A stretch of DNA of 42,295 bases, taken from NCBI GenBank assembly GCA_002869365.1, contig PKTA01000012.1:1-42295 (forward strand), read 5' to 3'. Source of the stretch: Marinilabiliales bacterium (GTDB lineage: Bacteria; Bacteroidota; Bacteroidia; Bacteroidales; F082). The stretch's first letter is position 1. Each line of letters opens with the position of its first letter. Below the pieces are notes generated by a model that worked only from the letters and a program-made list of their open reading frames with translations, was not told the DNA's origin and did no database searches. The position numbers were made by a program, and so were the translations under genes. Shown here in pieces: positions 17,263 to 25,114 of this stretch.

Positions 17263-18810
17263 TTGAAACATATTACTAAAATATTGATTTTTGTATTTGT
17301 AACTTTCAGTTACATGAACTCTTATGCCCAGGAGTTAAATGCCTTACGACTGGAAGTGCCTGCCGATATCGATATAGAATCGTATCATGTTGAAGCACTG
17401 GCCCAAAGAGGAGTGCTCGTTTTTTATGAAAGTAGTGAATTTACGGCAGAGAAAAAAAGGAAATGGTATTTTGGTTATTTCGATACTAATCTCAACCAAA
17501 AATGGTTAAAATTTTTACCTCTGGAAGATAAAATGCAGTTTGTAAATAGTTATGAAGTTAATAATAAACTTCATTTACTATTCAGAAATAATAGCGGAGG
17601 AAGAAATGAAGCCGGTTTTTATGAAATACTTAGTTTCGATTCGAAGAAAGAAGTATTTGAGCAAATATCAGGTACTTTTCCTGCAAAAGCTGACATTGTA
17701 GGTTTCGAAGTTATTGGTAATACCGCCTGTCTTGGAATAAACATAAATAAAGAAGGAACGGATTTATTATTTGTAAATCTAAATTCCGGAGAAATAAACC
17801 CTGTTCATTTGGCAGAATCCTATCCTAGTTATATTGAAACAGTATTTGCAAATGAATTTGATAATAACTTTTATGTTGCCATTAAAGTAAAGCAGGATAA
17901 TAGGTATATTAAAGACTTAATTCAAATTGTTTCATCAAGCGGAAAAATTCTGGAGGTAAAGGAAATTATTTCTGATGATAACTCCAAAATTTTGAGAAAA
18001 TTTACATTTTGCGCCAACGGTAGTGAACTTTCTGCATTAGGAATTTACGACTATTATAAAGGCAGGTTAAACGATTTTAGCAAGATGGAAGATGAAGATG
18101 ATCCCAAAACCGCAGGATTATTTTTCATAAATATAAAAGCACAGAATGATTTGAAAGTAAAGTTTATTGATTTTATAAAACTTGATAATATCAACGGAAG
18201 TATTGCCAACAAAAAAGCAATTAAGGTTAAAAATGAAGATGGCGAAAAAGAGCAAGTTGTAAGTGCGTTTTTTAATATTAACAAGCCTGAGGTTGTTAAT
18301 TCAAAAGAAGGCTTTCTGTTTACTGCCGAAGCCTATAAACCACATTATGTTACTGAAACGCGTATGGATTACGATTTTTATGGAAGGCCATATCCTTATA
18401 CCTATAGTGTTTTTGCCGGCTATCTCTTTTATGATGTAATTATCGTTTCACTTGATAAGAATGGAAATTTACTTTGGAACAACGACTTTATTTTACGTGA
18501 CCTAAAATCCTTCTCGCTAAAGCGACACTCACTTGTTTTTGAGGATGGAAACGATGTAACGGCTACCTATGTGAACAATGGTAAAATATTTGCAAGTACC
18601 TTCGACGGTGATATAGATGTTGGTAGTGATGAATCAGATATAGCAAGTTCAAATGAAAAAGACAGGGTAGTTAAGGATGAAAATAATCATATCGAAAAGT
18701 GGTATGATGATTATTTTATTATTTATGGGTACCAAAAAATAAAAAACAGATCCTTATCAAAAAAGGATGAAAGAGTAATATTCTACTTGAATAAAGTAGC
18801 ATACAAATAA
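17263..18810 (+). CDS. exported protein of unknown function (TTG start)
   Basis: The 515-residue product starts with a clear signal peptide: (M)KHITK, hydrophobic core ILIFVFVTFSYM, cleavage after SYA-Q. The codon at 17263 is TTG, an in-frame TGA lies at 17257-17259, and no ATG precedes the signal peptide, so TTG is the only start that keeps it whole. The mature part is beta-rich with repeated Phe/Asp/Asn-containing strands (KWYFGYFDTNLNQKW, LLFVNLNSGEINPVH, ILEVKEIISDDNSK), which suggests a propeller-like or all-beta fold, but no family is recognised. It probably starts a transcript with the methyltransferase 36 bp downstream. Confidence 0.75.
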   Translation: MKHITKILIFVFVTFSYMNSYAQELNALRLEVPADIDIESYHVEALAQRGVLVFYESSEFTAEKKRKWYFGYFDTNLNQKWLKFLPLEDKMQFVNSYEVNNKLHLLFRNNSGGRNEAGFYEILSFDSKKEVFEQISGTFPAKADIVGFEVIGNTACLGININKEGTDLLFVNLNSGEINPVHLAESYPSYIETVFANEFDNNFYVAIKVKQDNRYIKDLIQIVSSSGKILEVKEIISDDNSKILRKFTFCANGSELSALGIYDYYKGRLNDFSKMEDEDDPKTAGLFFINIKAQNDLKVKFIDFIKLDNINGSIANKKAIKVKNEDGEKEQVVSAFFNINKPEVVNSKEGFLFTAEAYKPHYVTETRMDYDFYGRPYPYTYSVFAGYLFYDVIIVSLDKNGNLLWNNDFILRDLKSFSLKRHSLVFEDGNDVTATYVNNGKIFASTFDGDIDVGSDESDIASSNEKDRVVKDENNHIEKWYDDYFIIYGYQKIKNRSLSKKDERVIFYLNKVAYK

Positions 18811-18846
18811 ATACAAGAATAGAAAAACAAAGCAAAAAAAGTACAA

Positions 18847-19638
18847 ATGAAAAAACTATGGCACATTTTCACTTATTTTAAATACCTATATAACTCAAGG
18901 TCGAGATATTCAACTCATTCACCTTTTGTTTATGAGTTTGTTGAAACTGCACTGAGAGACAAAACTCCTCGTAAAGAGTTTGATAAGTTAAACAGTTACA
19001 AGAAGAAAACATTTAACAGTAGAACCCAGGTTGAGACGGTTGACTTTGGTAGTGGAGCAGGTAATAAAGCATATCGTACGTATACTACTGAGGTCGGGAA
19101 ACTTGCAAAAAGAAGAACTCATAGTAAAAAACAACTTGAAGATCTTTTTAAGATTAGTAATTACTTTAAGCCTGCAGTAACTATTGAAATGGGAACGGCG
19201 GTAGGATTAAGTTCATTATATTTTAAAAAAGGTAATCCTGATGGCAGACTAATAACGATGGAAGGTTGTGCAGGTTTGGCACATGTTGCACAAAAAGGGT
19301 TTACAATTAATCATGCCGATGATATTGAAATTGTAACCGGTAATTTTGACAATACACTGCCTGAATTACTTAAAAAATTAGATGCATTGGATATGGTTTT
19401 TTTTGATGGTAATCATAAAAAGGAGCCTACCTTAAACTACTTTAACCAGTGTTTAAAACTTGCCAATGAAAATACTGTCTTTCTCTTCGATGATATTTAC
19501 TGGTCGAAAGATATGACAAGCGCATGGAATGAAATAAAAAATCATCCTTCTGTTTCATTTACCATTGATATATACTGGATGGGGATGGTATTTTTTAATA
19601 AAGGTATTTCGAAACAAAATTTTGTGATAAGATATTAA
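18847..19638 (+). CDS. SAM-dependent methyltransferase (class I)
   Basis: Predicted methyltransferase of the O-methyltransferase/Methyltransf_24 type, substrate unknown. The 263 residues have an N-terminal helical part (1-~60) with YSTHSPFVYEFVE, then a glycine motif VDFGSGAGN (64-72). The probable SAM-binding motif I is VTIEMGTAVGLSSLYF (111-126), followed by LITMEG (acidic end of strand 2) and DMVFFDGNHKKEPTLNYF with the Asp typical of this group. FLFDDIYWSKDM follows late in the fold. No signal peptide. The double glycine motif is common in Bacteroidota homologues. It follows the unknown exported protein by 36 bp. Confidence 0.82.
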   Translation: MKKLWHIFTYFKYLYNSRSRYSTHSPFVYEFVETALRDKTPRKEFDKLNSYKKKTFNSRTQVETVDFGSGAGNKAYRTYTTEVGKLAKRRTHSKKQLEDLFKISNYFKPAVTIEMGTAVGLSSLYFKKGNPDGRLITMEGCAGLAHVAQKGFTINHADDIEIVTGNFDNTLPELLKKLDALDMVFFDGNHKKEPTLNYFNQCLKLANENTVFLFDDIYWSKDMTSAWNEIKNHPSVSFTIDIYWMGMVFFNKGISKQNFVIRY

Positions 19639-19659
19639 ATTTGGCAAAATATTAATTAT

Positions 19660-19667
19660 TAACTTTG
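19660..19667 (+). promoter_or_regulatory. -7 element TAACTTTG of the ABC ATPase gene
   Basis: Perfect TAnnTTTG, 19 nt before the ATG at 19687, with TTG at 19641-19643 (16 bp spacing). It suggests a separate transcript from the methyltransferase. Confidence 0.5.
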
Positions 19668-19686
19668 AACTTTTAAAAGATAACCG

Positions 19687-20421
19687 ATGGCTAAAGAGGA
19701 AATACTAAAGTTAGAAAATATATCCCGTTTCTATAAAGTGGGAACTGAAACTGTTAAAGCGCTGAACTCAGTAAGTATGAGTATTAACAAAAATGAGTTT
19801 GTAGCACTTATGGGGGCTTCCGGATCCGGAAAATCTACCATGATGAATATTCTCGGATGCCTCGATACCGCAACTGCCGGTACTTACCATTTGAATGGTA
19901 CTGATGTAAGTAAAATGACAGACAATGAACTGGCAGATGTAAGAAACAGAGAAATTGGATTTATATTTCAAACTTTTAATCTGCTTCCTCGTTCTTCGGC
20001 ACTGGAGAATGTTATGCTTCCCTTAATATATGCCGGGGTTAATAAAGTTGAAAGACAAAAAACTGCTACTGAAACTCTTAAGAGAGTGCAGTTGGCCGAC
20101 AGGATGACACACCGTCCCAATGAGTTGTCGGGTGGACAAAGGCAAAGAGTGGCCATTGCAAGGGCTTTGGTTAACAATCCTTCCATTGTACTTGCGGATG
20201 AGCCAACAGGTAACCTCGACTCCAAAACTTCAGTTGAAATTATGGGTTTATTGGAAGCTATTCATAAACAAGGAAATACAATTATTGTTGTTACCCACGA
20301 GGAAGACATCGCATTACATGCACACAGGATAATCCGATTAAAAGATGGTCAGATAGAATCGGATAAACTTAATAACAATATTGTAACCGTTAGTAGTTAT
20401 CAAAAAGAGAGCGTTTCTTAA
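19687..20421 (+). CDS. ABC transporter ATP-binding protein, LolD/MacB type
   Basis: Cytoplasmic ATPase subunit that should pair with a FtsX-like permease for lipoprotein release or efflux. The 244 residues contain Walker [10 protein letters not shown] (about 43-51), the Q-loop [23 protein letters not shown] signature [15 protein letters not shown], Walker [13 protein letters not shown] and the H-loop VTHEEDIA, all intact. The sequence after Walker A ([19 protein letters not shown]) is typical of MacB/LolD-type ATPases. No permease gene lies next to it. Its TAA shares one base with the ATG of the cobalamin adenosyltransferase, so the two are translationally coupled. Confidence 0.92.
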   Translation: MAKEEILKLENISRFYKVGTETVKALNSVSMSINKNEFVALMGASGSGKSTMMNILGCLDTATAGTYHLNGTDVSKMTDNELADVRNREIGFIFQTFNLLPRSSALENVMLPLIYAGVNKVERQKTATETLKRVQLADRMTHRPNELSGGQRQRVAIARALVNNPSIVLADEPTGNLDSKTSVEIMGLLEAIHKQGNTIIVVTHEEDIALHAHRIIRLKDGQIESDKLNNNIVTVSSYQKESVS

Positions 20422-20978
20422 TGGCTGGTATAAAAGTATATACAAAGACTGGTGATGCCGGACAAACTTCTTTGGTAGGAGGGAAGAGGGTGCCAAAAAA
20501 TCATGAACGTATAATGGTATATGGTACTGTTGACGAGATAAATGTTAATGTTGGTGCTCTTCGCGATAAGCTTGATAACCATAATTTTATCGATGTGCTT
20601 ATAAAAATTCAAAACGACCTTTTTGTATTGGGCTCGTTATTAGCTTATGATGGTTCCAAACAAGTAAAGTTGCCTGATCTTTCAACAAAAAATATAGATT
20701 TTCTTGAAGAACAGATTGACATTATGGATAAGGAATTACCACAACTGAGGAATTTCATCCTTCCTGGAGGACATCCTGCTGTTTCTCAATGCCATATTTG
20801 CAGAGTAGTTTGCCGTAGGGCTGAGAGATTATTGGTAGGACTAATGGAAAATACTGAAGTTGATTTAACATACGTAAAATATTTGAATCGCCTTTCTGAC
20901 TACTTTTTTGTTCTATCACGTAGTCTTGCTCAATATTTTAATGCCCCCGAAACCCCCTGGATACCTGATAAACACTAG
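20421..20978 (+). CDS. PduO-type corrinoid adenosyltransferase
   Basis: Transfers the adenosyl group of ATP to cob(I)alamin, making the B12 coenzyme. The 185-residue size is normal. Motifs: N-terminal ATP-binding loop VYTKTGDAGQTSLVGGKRVPKNH, the YGTVDEINVNVGAL helix, the NDLFVLGSLLA helix, FILPGGHPAVSQCHICRVVCRRAERLL and YLNRLSDYFFVLSR, all characteristic of PduO/MMAB. It overlaps the stop of the ABC ATPase by one base (TAATG). No other cobalamin genes and no B12 riboswitch are visible, so a link between the ATPase and cobalamin is only suggested by coupling. Confidence 0.94.
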   Translation: MAGIKVYTKTGDAGQTSLVGGKRVPKNHERIMVYGTVDEINVNVGALRDKLDNHNFIDVLIKIQNDLFVLGSLLAYDGSKQVKLPDLSTKNIDFLEEQIDIMDKELPQLRNFILPGGHPAVSQCHICRVVCRRAERLLVGLMENTEVDLTYVKYLNRLSDYFFVLSRSLAQYFNAPETPWIPDKH

Positions 20979-21003
20979 GTTTTTGAGAAATAATTATTTT
21001 TAC

Positions 21004-21050
21004 TTGTTTTGCGTTAAAAAAAAATTATTTTTGCAAAAACAATTAAGGAG
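21004..21050 (+). promoter_or_regulatory. promoter and Shine-Dalgarno of the DUF2795 gene
   Basis: TTG (21004-21006) and a perfect -7 TATTTTTG (21026-21033) are separated by 19 bp, the classic Bacteroidota spacing. AAGGAG follows near 21044-21049, ahead of a run of A and the ATG at 21062. Confidence 0.65.
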
Positions 21051-21061
21051 TAAAAAAAAAC

Positions 21062-21283
21062 ATGTATTGGACATTAGAGTTAGCATCAAAACTAGAAGAC
21101 GCCCCTTGGCCAGCCACCAAAGATGAGTTGATTGAGTGGGGAATCCGTACAGGTGTTCCTGCCGAGGTAATTGAAAATCTTAAAGAGATTGAAGATGAAG
21201 GCGAAACATACGACAGAATTGAAGATCTTTGGCCTGATTATCCCACTAAGGAAGACTTTTTCTTTAATGAAGACGAATATTAA
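21062..21283 (+). CDS. DUF2795 family small protein
   Basis: A 73-residue acidic protein matching the small DUF2795 proteins of Bacteroidota: MYWTLELASKLEDAPWPATKDELIEWGIRTG-like start, VPAEVIENLKEIEDEGE helix, and the C-terminal IEDLWPDYPTKEDFFFNEDEY. The function of the family is unknown. It has its own good promoter, one of the two convincing Shine-Dalgarno sites in the window, and its own terminator, which together suggest an abundant, separately regulated protein. Confidence 0.9.
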   Translation: MYWTLELASKLEDAPWPATKDELIEWGIRTGVPAEVIENLKEIEDEGETYDRIEDLWPDYPTKEDFFFNEDEY

Positions 21284-21307
21284 AAAGGAATTAAATTTTA
21301 GGAGATG

Positions 21308-21336
21308 CCGCTTTGATATTCAGAGCGGTTTTTTTT
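21308..21336 (+). terminator. terminator after the DUF2795 gene
   Basis: CCGCTTTGA (21308-21316) pairs with TCAGAGCGG (21320-21328, one wobble), a 3-nt loop, then eight T. It lies between convergent genes. Confidence 0.88.
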
Positions 21337-21345
21337 ATGGTTTTT

Positions 21346-22182
21346 TTAAGCAACACTAATGCCGTCTTCCTCTTCCCTTAACATTTTTTCATACCACGAC
21401 GGGCTTCCTGTGGCAAAGCCGGAAGTTAGTTGATAGAACTTTTCCGCTGCCTCAACATGTACCCAATGAGAAGCATTTTCTATGGTAACAATTTCCGCAT
21501 TTGGAAAATTATATTTTATCTGTTCAAAATCCTCAAGTAAAATATAGTCGGAAGCACCACCCTTGATAAATAATGTAGGCTTATTAAATTTTACTGAAGT
21601 GTTAATTGCATCGAACATGGTTTTTAAACTCTTTTCTATTCCCTCGAAGTTAAGTCTCCATTCAAATTCATCTTTGTCAAGACGATGCAAATTTTTTAAT
21701 ATGAATAATTGTATTTTCTTTTCAGGAATAAATTTGGCCAATTGTTCTTCGGCTTCACTTCTTTGAGATATTTCTTTGAGGTTAATGGTTTTCATGGCCT
21801 CAATTATTTTCAGATGCTGCTTTCTGGGGCCGTAAGCTTTTAAAGTGATGTCGACAACAACTAGTTTTTTTACCAATAATGGGTTCTCTAAAGCAAATCT
21901 CATTGCTACTTTACCACCCATAGAATGCCCAATAATTATGGGATCTTCAATTTCATTATCATCGATAAAATCAAATAAATCATCCGTCAGAGCCAGATAA
22001 TTAAAATTATCACTCTTGGGTGATTGTCCATGATTGCGTTGATCGGGCACAAAAACTTCGAATCCTTCCTGCGATAGTCTTCTTGCGTAACTTACCCAAT
22101 TATCGGAAATACCAAATAATCCGTGTAAAATTATTACAGGCTGGTCGCCTTCATTACCATATCTTCTGAAAAATAATTGCAT
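21346..22182 (-). CDS. alpha/beta hydrolase, YbfF/ABHD11-like esterase
   Basis: The 278-residue product is a soluble alpha/beta-fold hydrolase. It has the oxyanion-hole segment LHGLFGISDNW (19-29), QRNHGQSP, nucleophile Ser87 in GHSMGG, acid KGGASDYI and catalytic His in ENASHWVHVEA. HGLFG.NW and DQRNHG are typical of the YbfF esterase group; the true substrate is unknown. The ATG at 22182 lies only 4 nt from a perfect -7 element (22194-22187) and no alternative start exists nearby, so the mRNA may be leaderless. Divergent from the nitroreductase gene. Confidence 0.92.
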   Translation of the reverse strand: MQLFFRRYGNEGDQPVIILHGLFGISDNWVSYARRLSQEGFEVFVPDQRNHGQSPKSDNFNYLALTDDLFDFIDDNEIEDPIIIGHSMGGKVAMRFALENPLLVKKLVVVDITLKAYGPRKQHLKIIEAMKTINLKEISQRSEAEEQLAKFIPEKKIQLFILKNLHRLDKDEFEWRLNFEGIEKSLKTMFDAINTSVKFNKPTLFIKGGASDYILLEDFEQIKYNFPNAEIVTIENASHWVHVEAAEKFYQLTSGFATGSPSWYEKMLREEEDGISVA

Positions 22183-22186
22183 GCTG

Positions 22187-22194
22187 CAAAGTTA
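22187..22194 (-). promoter_or_regulatory. -7 element TAACTTTG abutting the hydrolase start
   Basis: Perfect TAnnTTTG on the minus strand ending 4 nt before the ATG. If transcription starts the usual few nt downstream, the mRNA would begin at or next to the start codon. Confidence 0.45.
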
Positions 22195-22240
22195 CAAGAT
22201 TTTTACTGTTCAGCTTCACTGCAGTATTCAGTATCTTTCT

Positions 22241-22248
22241 TAAATTTG
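22241..22248 (+). promoter_or_regulatory. -7 element TAAATTTG of the nitroreductase gene
   Basis: Perfect TAnnTTTG, 14 nt before the ATG at 22263. No clear TTG at the -33 distance. Confidence 0.45.
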
Positions 22249-22262
22249 GATAAAAAAATATA

Positions 22263-22781
22263 ATGGAATTTTACAGATTAATAGAAAACAGAGAGAGCAT
22301 AAGAGATTATAATCCAAATGAAAAAGTCCATGAAGAGGTACTTCTGCGTATTTTAAACGCAGGCAGGATAGCACCTTCAGCTTCCAATAAACAACCATGG
22401 AGATTTATACTCGTTTCCTCACCTCAAAAACTTAAAGAAGTTCATGAGTGTTACCACCGGGAATGGTTTAAAAATTCTCCTCACGTATTGATTTTGGTGG
22501 GTGACAAATCCAAATCGTGGAAGCGTTCTTATGATAGTTTCGATTCCATAGAAACCGATTTGGCAATTGCTATGGACCATATTATTCTGGCTGCAGAAAA
22601 TGAAGGAGTTGGCGCTTGTTGGATAATTGCTTATAATAAAAATATTCTGGCTCAGGCAATTCAGTTAAATGAAAATGAGGAATTGTATTGCATTACACCT
22701 TTAGGTTATCAAAACCCGGGTTTTAAGAAAAGAGGTAATAAAATAAGAAAAAGTATGGATGAAATTCTGGAAATAATTTAA
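22263..22781 (+). CDS. nitroreductase family FMN protein
   Basis: A 172-residue member of the FMN-binding nitroreductase superfamily, NAD(P)H-dependent with unknown physiological acceptor. Family features: N-terminal RLIENRESIRDYNP (FMN phosphate contacts), LLRILNAGRIAPSASNKQPWRFILV, and DLAIAMDHIILAAENEGVGACWI. The C-terminal LYCITPLGYQN resembles the usual 'IPLGYP' end. Short compared with 200-residue nitroreductases but within the range of the compact subgroup. It stands alone with its own promoter and ends 9 bp from the convergent transporter gene. Confidence 0.9.
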   Translation: MEFYRLIENRESIRDYNPNEKVHEEVLLRILNAGRIAPSASNKQPWRFILVSSPQKLKEVHECYHREWFKNSPHVLILVGDKSKSWKRSYDSFDSIETDLAIAMDHIILAAENEGVGACWIIAYNKNILAQAIQLNENEELYCITPLGYQNPGFKKRGNKIRKSMDEILEII

Positions 22782-22790
22782 TTCATATTT

Positions 22791-23480
22791 TCAAAAGTCA
22801 ATTTCAGCACCAACACCTTTTAAATTAAAATGCTTTCTTAAAAAATATACAAGAGCATAAACAATTGGTGTGTCGAACATTGCAAAGAGTACTTTAAATA
22901 TATAACCGTTAAGTAATAAAATACCAAATAGTTCCCATTTAATAACTCCAAAGGAGCATAGTAAAAGCAATATTGTAATTGTATCGATGAGTTGTGAACT
23001 AAAGGTTGAGAAATTATTTCTTAACCATAAGTGTTTTCCTTTTGTAAGGCGTTTCCAGAAATGAAATACCTGAACATCAAGAAACTGGGCTAATAAATAT
23101 GCTGCTAATGAAGCGCCAACTGCTATAAAAGTAAAACCAAAAACTTTTTTGAATTCAGCATCGTTAATCGGCGACCAGGTGGTAGCAGTTGCTGAGGTAG
23201 AAACTATTACAATTAAGAGAGCAAAAGCACTGGCGAATATCCCGGCTTTTACCAAATTGTTTGCTCGTTTTTTTCCATAAACTTCCGAAACTATATCAGT
23301 TACTAAAAAAGTAATGGGATAAGCAATTATGCCAACTGATAATTCAAAAGTATAAATCCCAAAAGGCGACCAGGTGAAGAATTTTTGAAAGATTAAATTA
23401 CTGGTTACCAGCGAGGTGATAAATAAACTTGCAAGTATAAGATACAGCATTTCAGCCTGTTGCTTCTTTTTTTTAGTCAT
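22791..23480 (-). CDS. queuosine precursor transporter (YhhQ/VUT family)
   Basis: Inner membrane protein predicted to import queuosine precursors such as preQ0/preQ1 for tRNA modification. The 229 residues have a cytoplasmic lysine-rich start (TKKKKQQ) and about six hydrophobic segments. Family motifs: LVTSNLIFQKFF, the charged loop LVTDIVSEVYGKKRAN, the FLDVQVFHFWKRLTKGKHLWLRNNFSTFSSQLIDT region, and the FDTPIVYALVYFLR end. It starts 36 bp after the thioredoxin stop on the same strand, so the two may be co-transcribed. No preQ1 riboswitch is seen in that short gap. Confidence 0.92.
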   Translation of the reverse strand: MTKKKKQQAEMLYLILASLFITSLVTSNLIFQKFFTWSPFGIYTFELSVGIIAYPITFLVTDIVSEVYGKKRANNLVKAGIFASAFALLIVIVSTSATATTWSPINDAEFKKVFGFTFIAVGASLAAYLLAQFLDVQVFHFWKRLTKGKHLWLRNNFSTFSSQLIDTITILLLLCSFGVIKWELFGILLLNGYIFKVLFAMFDTPIVYALVYFLRKHFNLKGVGAEIDF

Positions 23481-23516
23481 GATGATAAGTTAAATTTAGA
23501 AAAACGCTACAACAAA

Positions 23517-23813
23517 CTATAGATGTTTGTTAAGTTCGTTTATTAAACTTTCAGCCTGCATTACGCCTGATTGTTTAAAAACGATATTTCCGTTTTTAAA
23601 TATCATTATAGTGGGAATGTTTTGTATCATGAATCTTCCTGCGGCAACCTGATTTGTATCAACATTTACTTTTACAATATTTACTTTATCACCAAAATGT
23701 TTTTTAACATCTTTCAATATCGGCGGCATCATTTTACACGGCTGGCACCAGTCGGCCCAAAAGTCGACTAGGAGCGGAGTGTTGCTATTCTTAAGTTCAG
23801 TAAAATTCATCAT
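23517..23813 (-). CDS. thioredoxin
   Basis: A 98-residue single-domain thioredoxin, a cytoplasmic dithiol reductant. Active site WADWCQPCKMMPP, with Gln in place of the usual Gly of WCGPC; the buried Asp (VDFWADW) and cis-Pro (IQNIPTIMIF) are kept. The start is ATG at 23813, with a second ATG directly after it. A perfect -7 (23839-23832) lies 18 nt upstream. The replaced Gly should shift the redox potential or partner choice; this is inference from thioredoxin mutants in general. Confidence 0.93.
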   Translation of the reverse strand: MMNFTELKNSNTPLLVDFWADWCQPCKMMPPILKDVKKHFGDKVNIVKVNVDTNQVAAGRFMIQNIPTIMIFKNGNIVFKQSGVMQAESLINELNKHL

Positions 23814-23831
23814 ACTGTAATATGTTTAACA

Positions 23832-23839
23832 CAAATTTA
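23832..23839 (-). promoter_or_regulatory. -7 element TAAATTTG of the thioredoxin gene
   Basis: Perfect TAnnTTTG on the minus strand, 18 nt before the ATG at 23813. Confidence 0.5.
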
Positions 23840-23896
23840 AAAAAATAGTAAAAGCAATTACCACTGACGACAATTTGCAGTTTAACAATACTTATG

Positions 23897-24610
23897 TTAT
23901 TTAAGTTCTCTCAAATACATATTTACAGTATTATCGAGCCCATAATACAAAGCATCTGCAATTAACGCATGACCAATTGAAACCTCAGCAGTCCATGGAA
24001 TATTTTGAGCAAAATACTTTAAATTGTCAAGATTCAAATCGTGACCAGCATTAATTTCCAGACCAATTTCCCTTGCCCTTTCAGCAGTTAAGATAAAAGG
24101 GTAAATTGCCTTTTCCTTGTTTTCAAAAAACATTGCTGCATAACTTTCAGTATAAAGTTCTATTCTGTCGGTACCAGTTTTTTTCGCGCCTTCAATCATT
24201 TCGATAACCGGATCTACAAAAATTGAAGTCCTAATACCGGCTTCCTTAAATTTATTAATTGTCTTTTTCAGGAATTCTTTATGCTTTATAGTATCCCACC
24301 CATGGTCGGAAGTAAGTTGATTGGGATCGTCGGGGACTAAAGTTACCTGATTCGGCTTGTACTTTAAAACAAGATCAATAAAGGCAGGTATGGGATTACC
24401 TTCTATATTAAACTCAGTTGTAATAATTGGCTTCAAATCTGCCACATCCTGATACCGTATATGTCTCTCATCGGGTCGTGGATGAACTGTAATACCCTGG
24501 GCACCATATCGTTGTAAATCCTGGGCTGTCATAATAAGGTTTGGTATATTTCCTCCTCTTGCATTCCTTATGGTGGCTATTTTATTTATGTTTACGCTTA
24601 ATCGTATCAT
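23897..24610 (-). CDS. pdxJ: pyridoxine 5'-phosphate synthase
   Basis: Last step of the DXP-dependent vitamin B6 route: condenses 1-deoxyxylulose 5-phosphate with 3-amino-2-oxopropyl phosphate to PNP. The 237-residue TIM barrel has RLSVNINKIATIRNARGG at its start, the active-site loop GITVHPRPDERHIRYQDV, RIELYTESYA, INAGHDLNLDNL and the phosphate site EVSIGHALIADAL. I chose the ATG at 24610 over one 39 nt upstream, because the family starts at RLSVN and the promoter overlaps the longer version. Divergent from dtd through a shared palindrome. Confidence 0.95.
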   Translation of the reverse strand: MIRLSVNINKIATIRNARGGNIPNLIMTAQDLQRYGAQGITVHPRPDERHIRYQDVADLKPIITTEFNIEGNPIPAFIDLVLKYKPNQVTLVPDDPNQLTSDHGWDTIKHKEFLKKTINKFKEAGIRTSIFVDPVIEMIEGAKKTGTDRIELYTESYAAMFFENKEKAIYPFILTAERAREIGLEINAGHDLNLDNLKYFAQNIPWTAEVSIGHALIADALYYGLDNTVNMYLRELK

Positions 24611-24614
24611 TATC

Positions 24615-24634
24615 TTAATTTTGTACAAAATTAA
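24615..24634. promoter_or_regulatory. palindromic divergent promoter of pdxJ and dtd
   Basis: A perfect 20-bp palindrome, TTAATTTTGTACAAAATTAA. It contains TAATTTTG on the plus strand (24616-24623, 37 nt before dtd) and the same element on the minus strand (24633-24626, 15 nt before pdxJ). The two -7 elements face opposite ways and overlap each other's predicted start sites, so polymerase should not occupy both at once. It could also be an operator. Confidence 0.55.
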
Positions 24635-24660
24635 TAATTTGATCATCAAAAAGCATTAAA

Positions 24661-25113
24661 ATGAAAGTAGTTATTCAAAGAGTTTCAAAGGCGAACGTGT
24701 CAATTGATAATGATGTTAAATCAGAAATCGGTCAAGGGCAGTTGATTTTATTAGGAATTGAGGATGCCGATAATGATGCCGATATTGAATGGCTATGTAA
24801 CAAAATTATTAATTTAAGGATATTCGATGATTCCGAAGGAGTAATGAATTTATCACTCAAGGATGTTAATGGTGATGCAATAATTGTAAGTCAGTTTACT
24901 CTACATGCAAAAACAAAAAAAGGCAACAGGCCCTCATATATAAAGGCTGCAAAACCGGATATAGCAGTTCCTCTTTATGAAAAATTTGTAAAGAAATTTG
25001 AAGAAATATTAGGTAAAAAAGTTGGGACTGGTGAATTTGGGGCAGAAATGGAATTGACATTGACAAATTCCGGTCCTGTAACAATAATAATTGATACAAA
25101 GAATAAGGAATAA
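24661..25113 (+). CDS. dtd: D-aminoacyl-tRNA deacylase
   Basis: Removes D-amino acids (and glycine from tRNA-Ala) from mischarged tRNA. The 150-residue length and motifs are standard: MKVVIQRVSKANVSID start, GQLILLGI, NLRIFDDSEGVMNLSL, the active-site SQFTLHAKTKKGNRPSY, and the Gly-cis-Pro motif region NSGPVTIIID. It ends one base before the convergent stop of the RluA-like gene, with no terminator between them. Confidence 0.96.
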   Translation: MKVVIQRVSKANVSIDNDVKSEIGQGQLILLGIEDADNDADIEWLCNKIINLRIFDDSEGVMNLSLKDVNGDAIIVSQFTLHAKTKKGNRPSYIKAAKPDIAVPLYEKFVKKFEEILGKKVGTGEFGAEMELTLTNSGPVTIIIDTKNKE

Positions 25114-25114
25114 T

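Noticed and set aside
22791-23516. Possible preQ1 riboswitch for the queuosine-precursor transporter
   Set aside because: Only 36 bp separate it from the thioredoxin stop, and no pseudoknot-like pairing or C-rich loop was seen.
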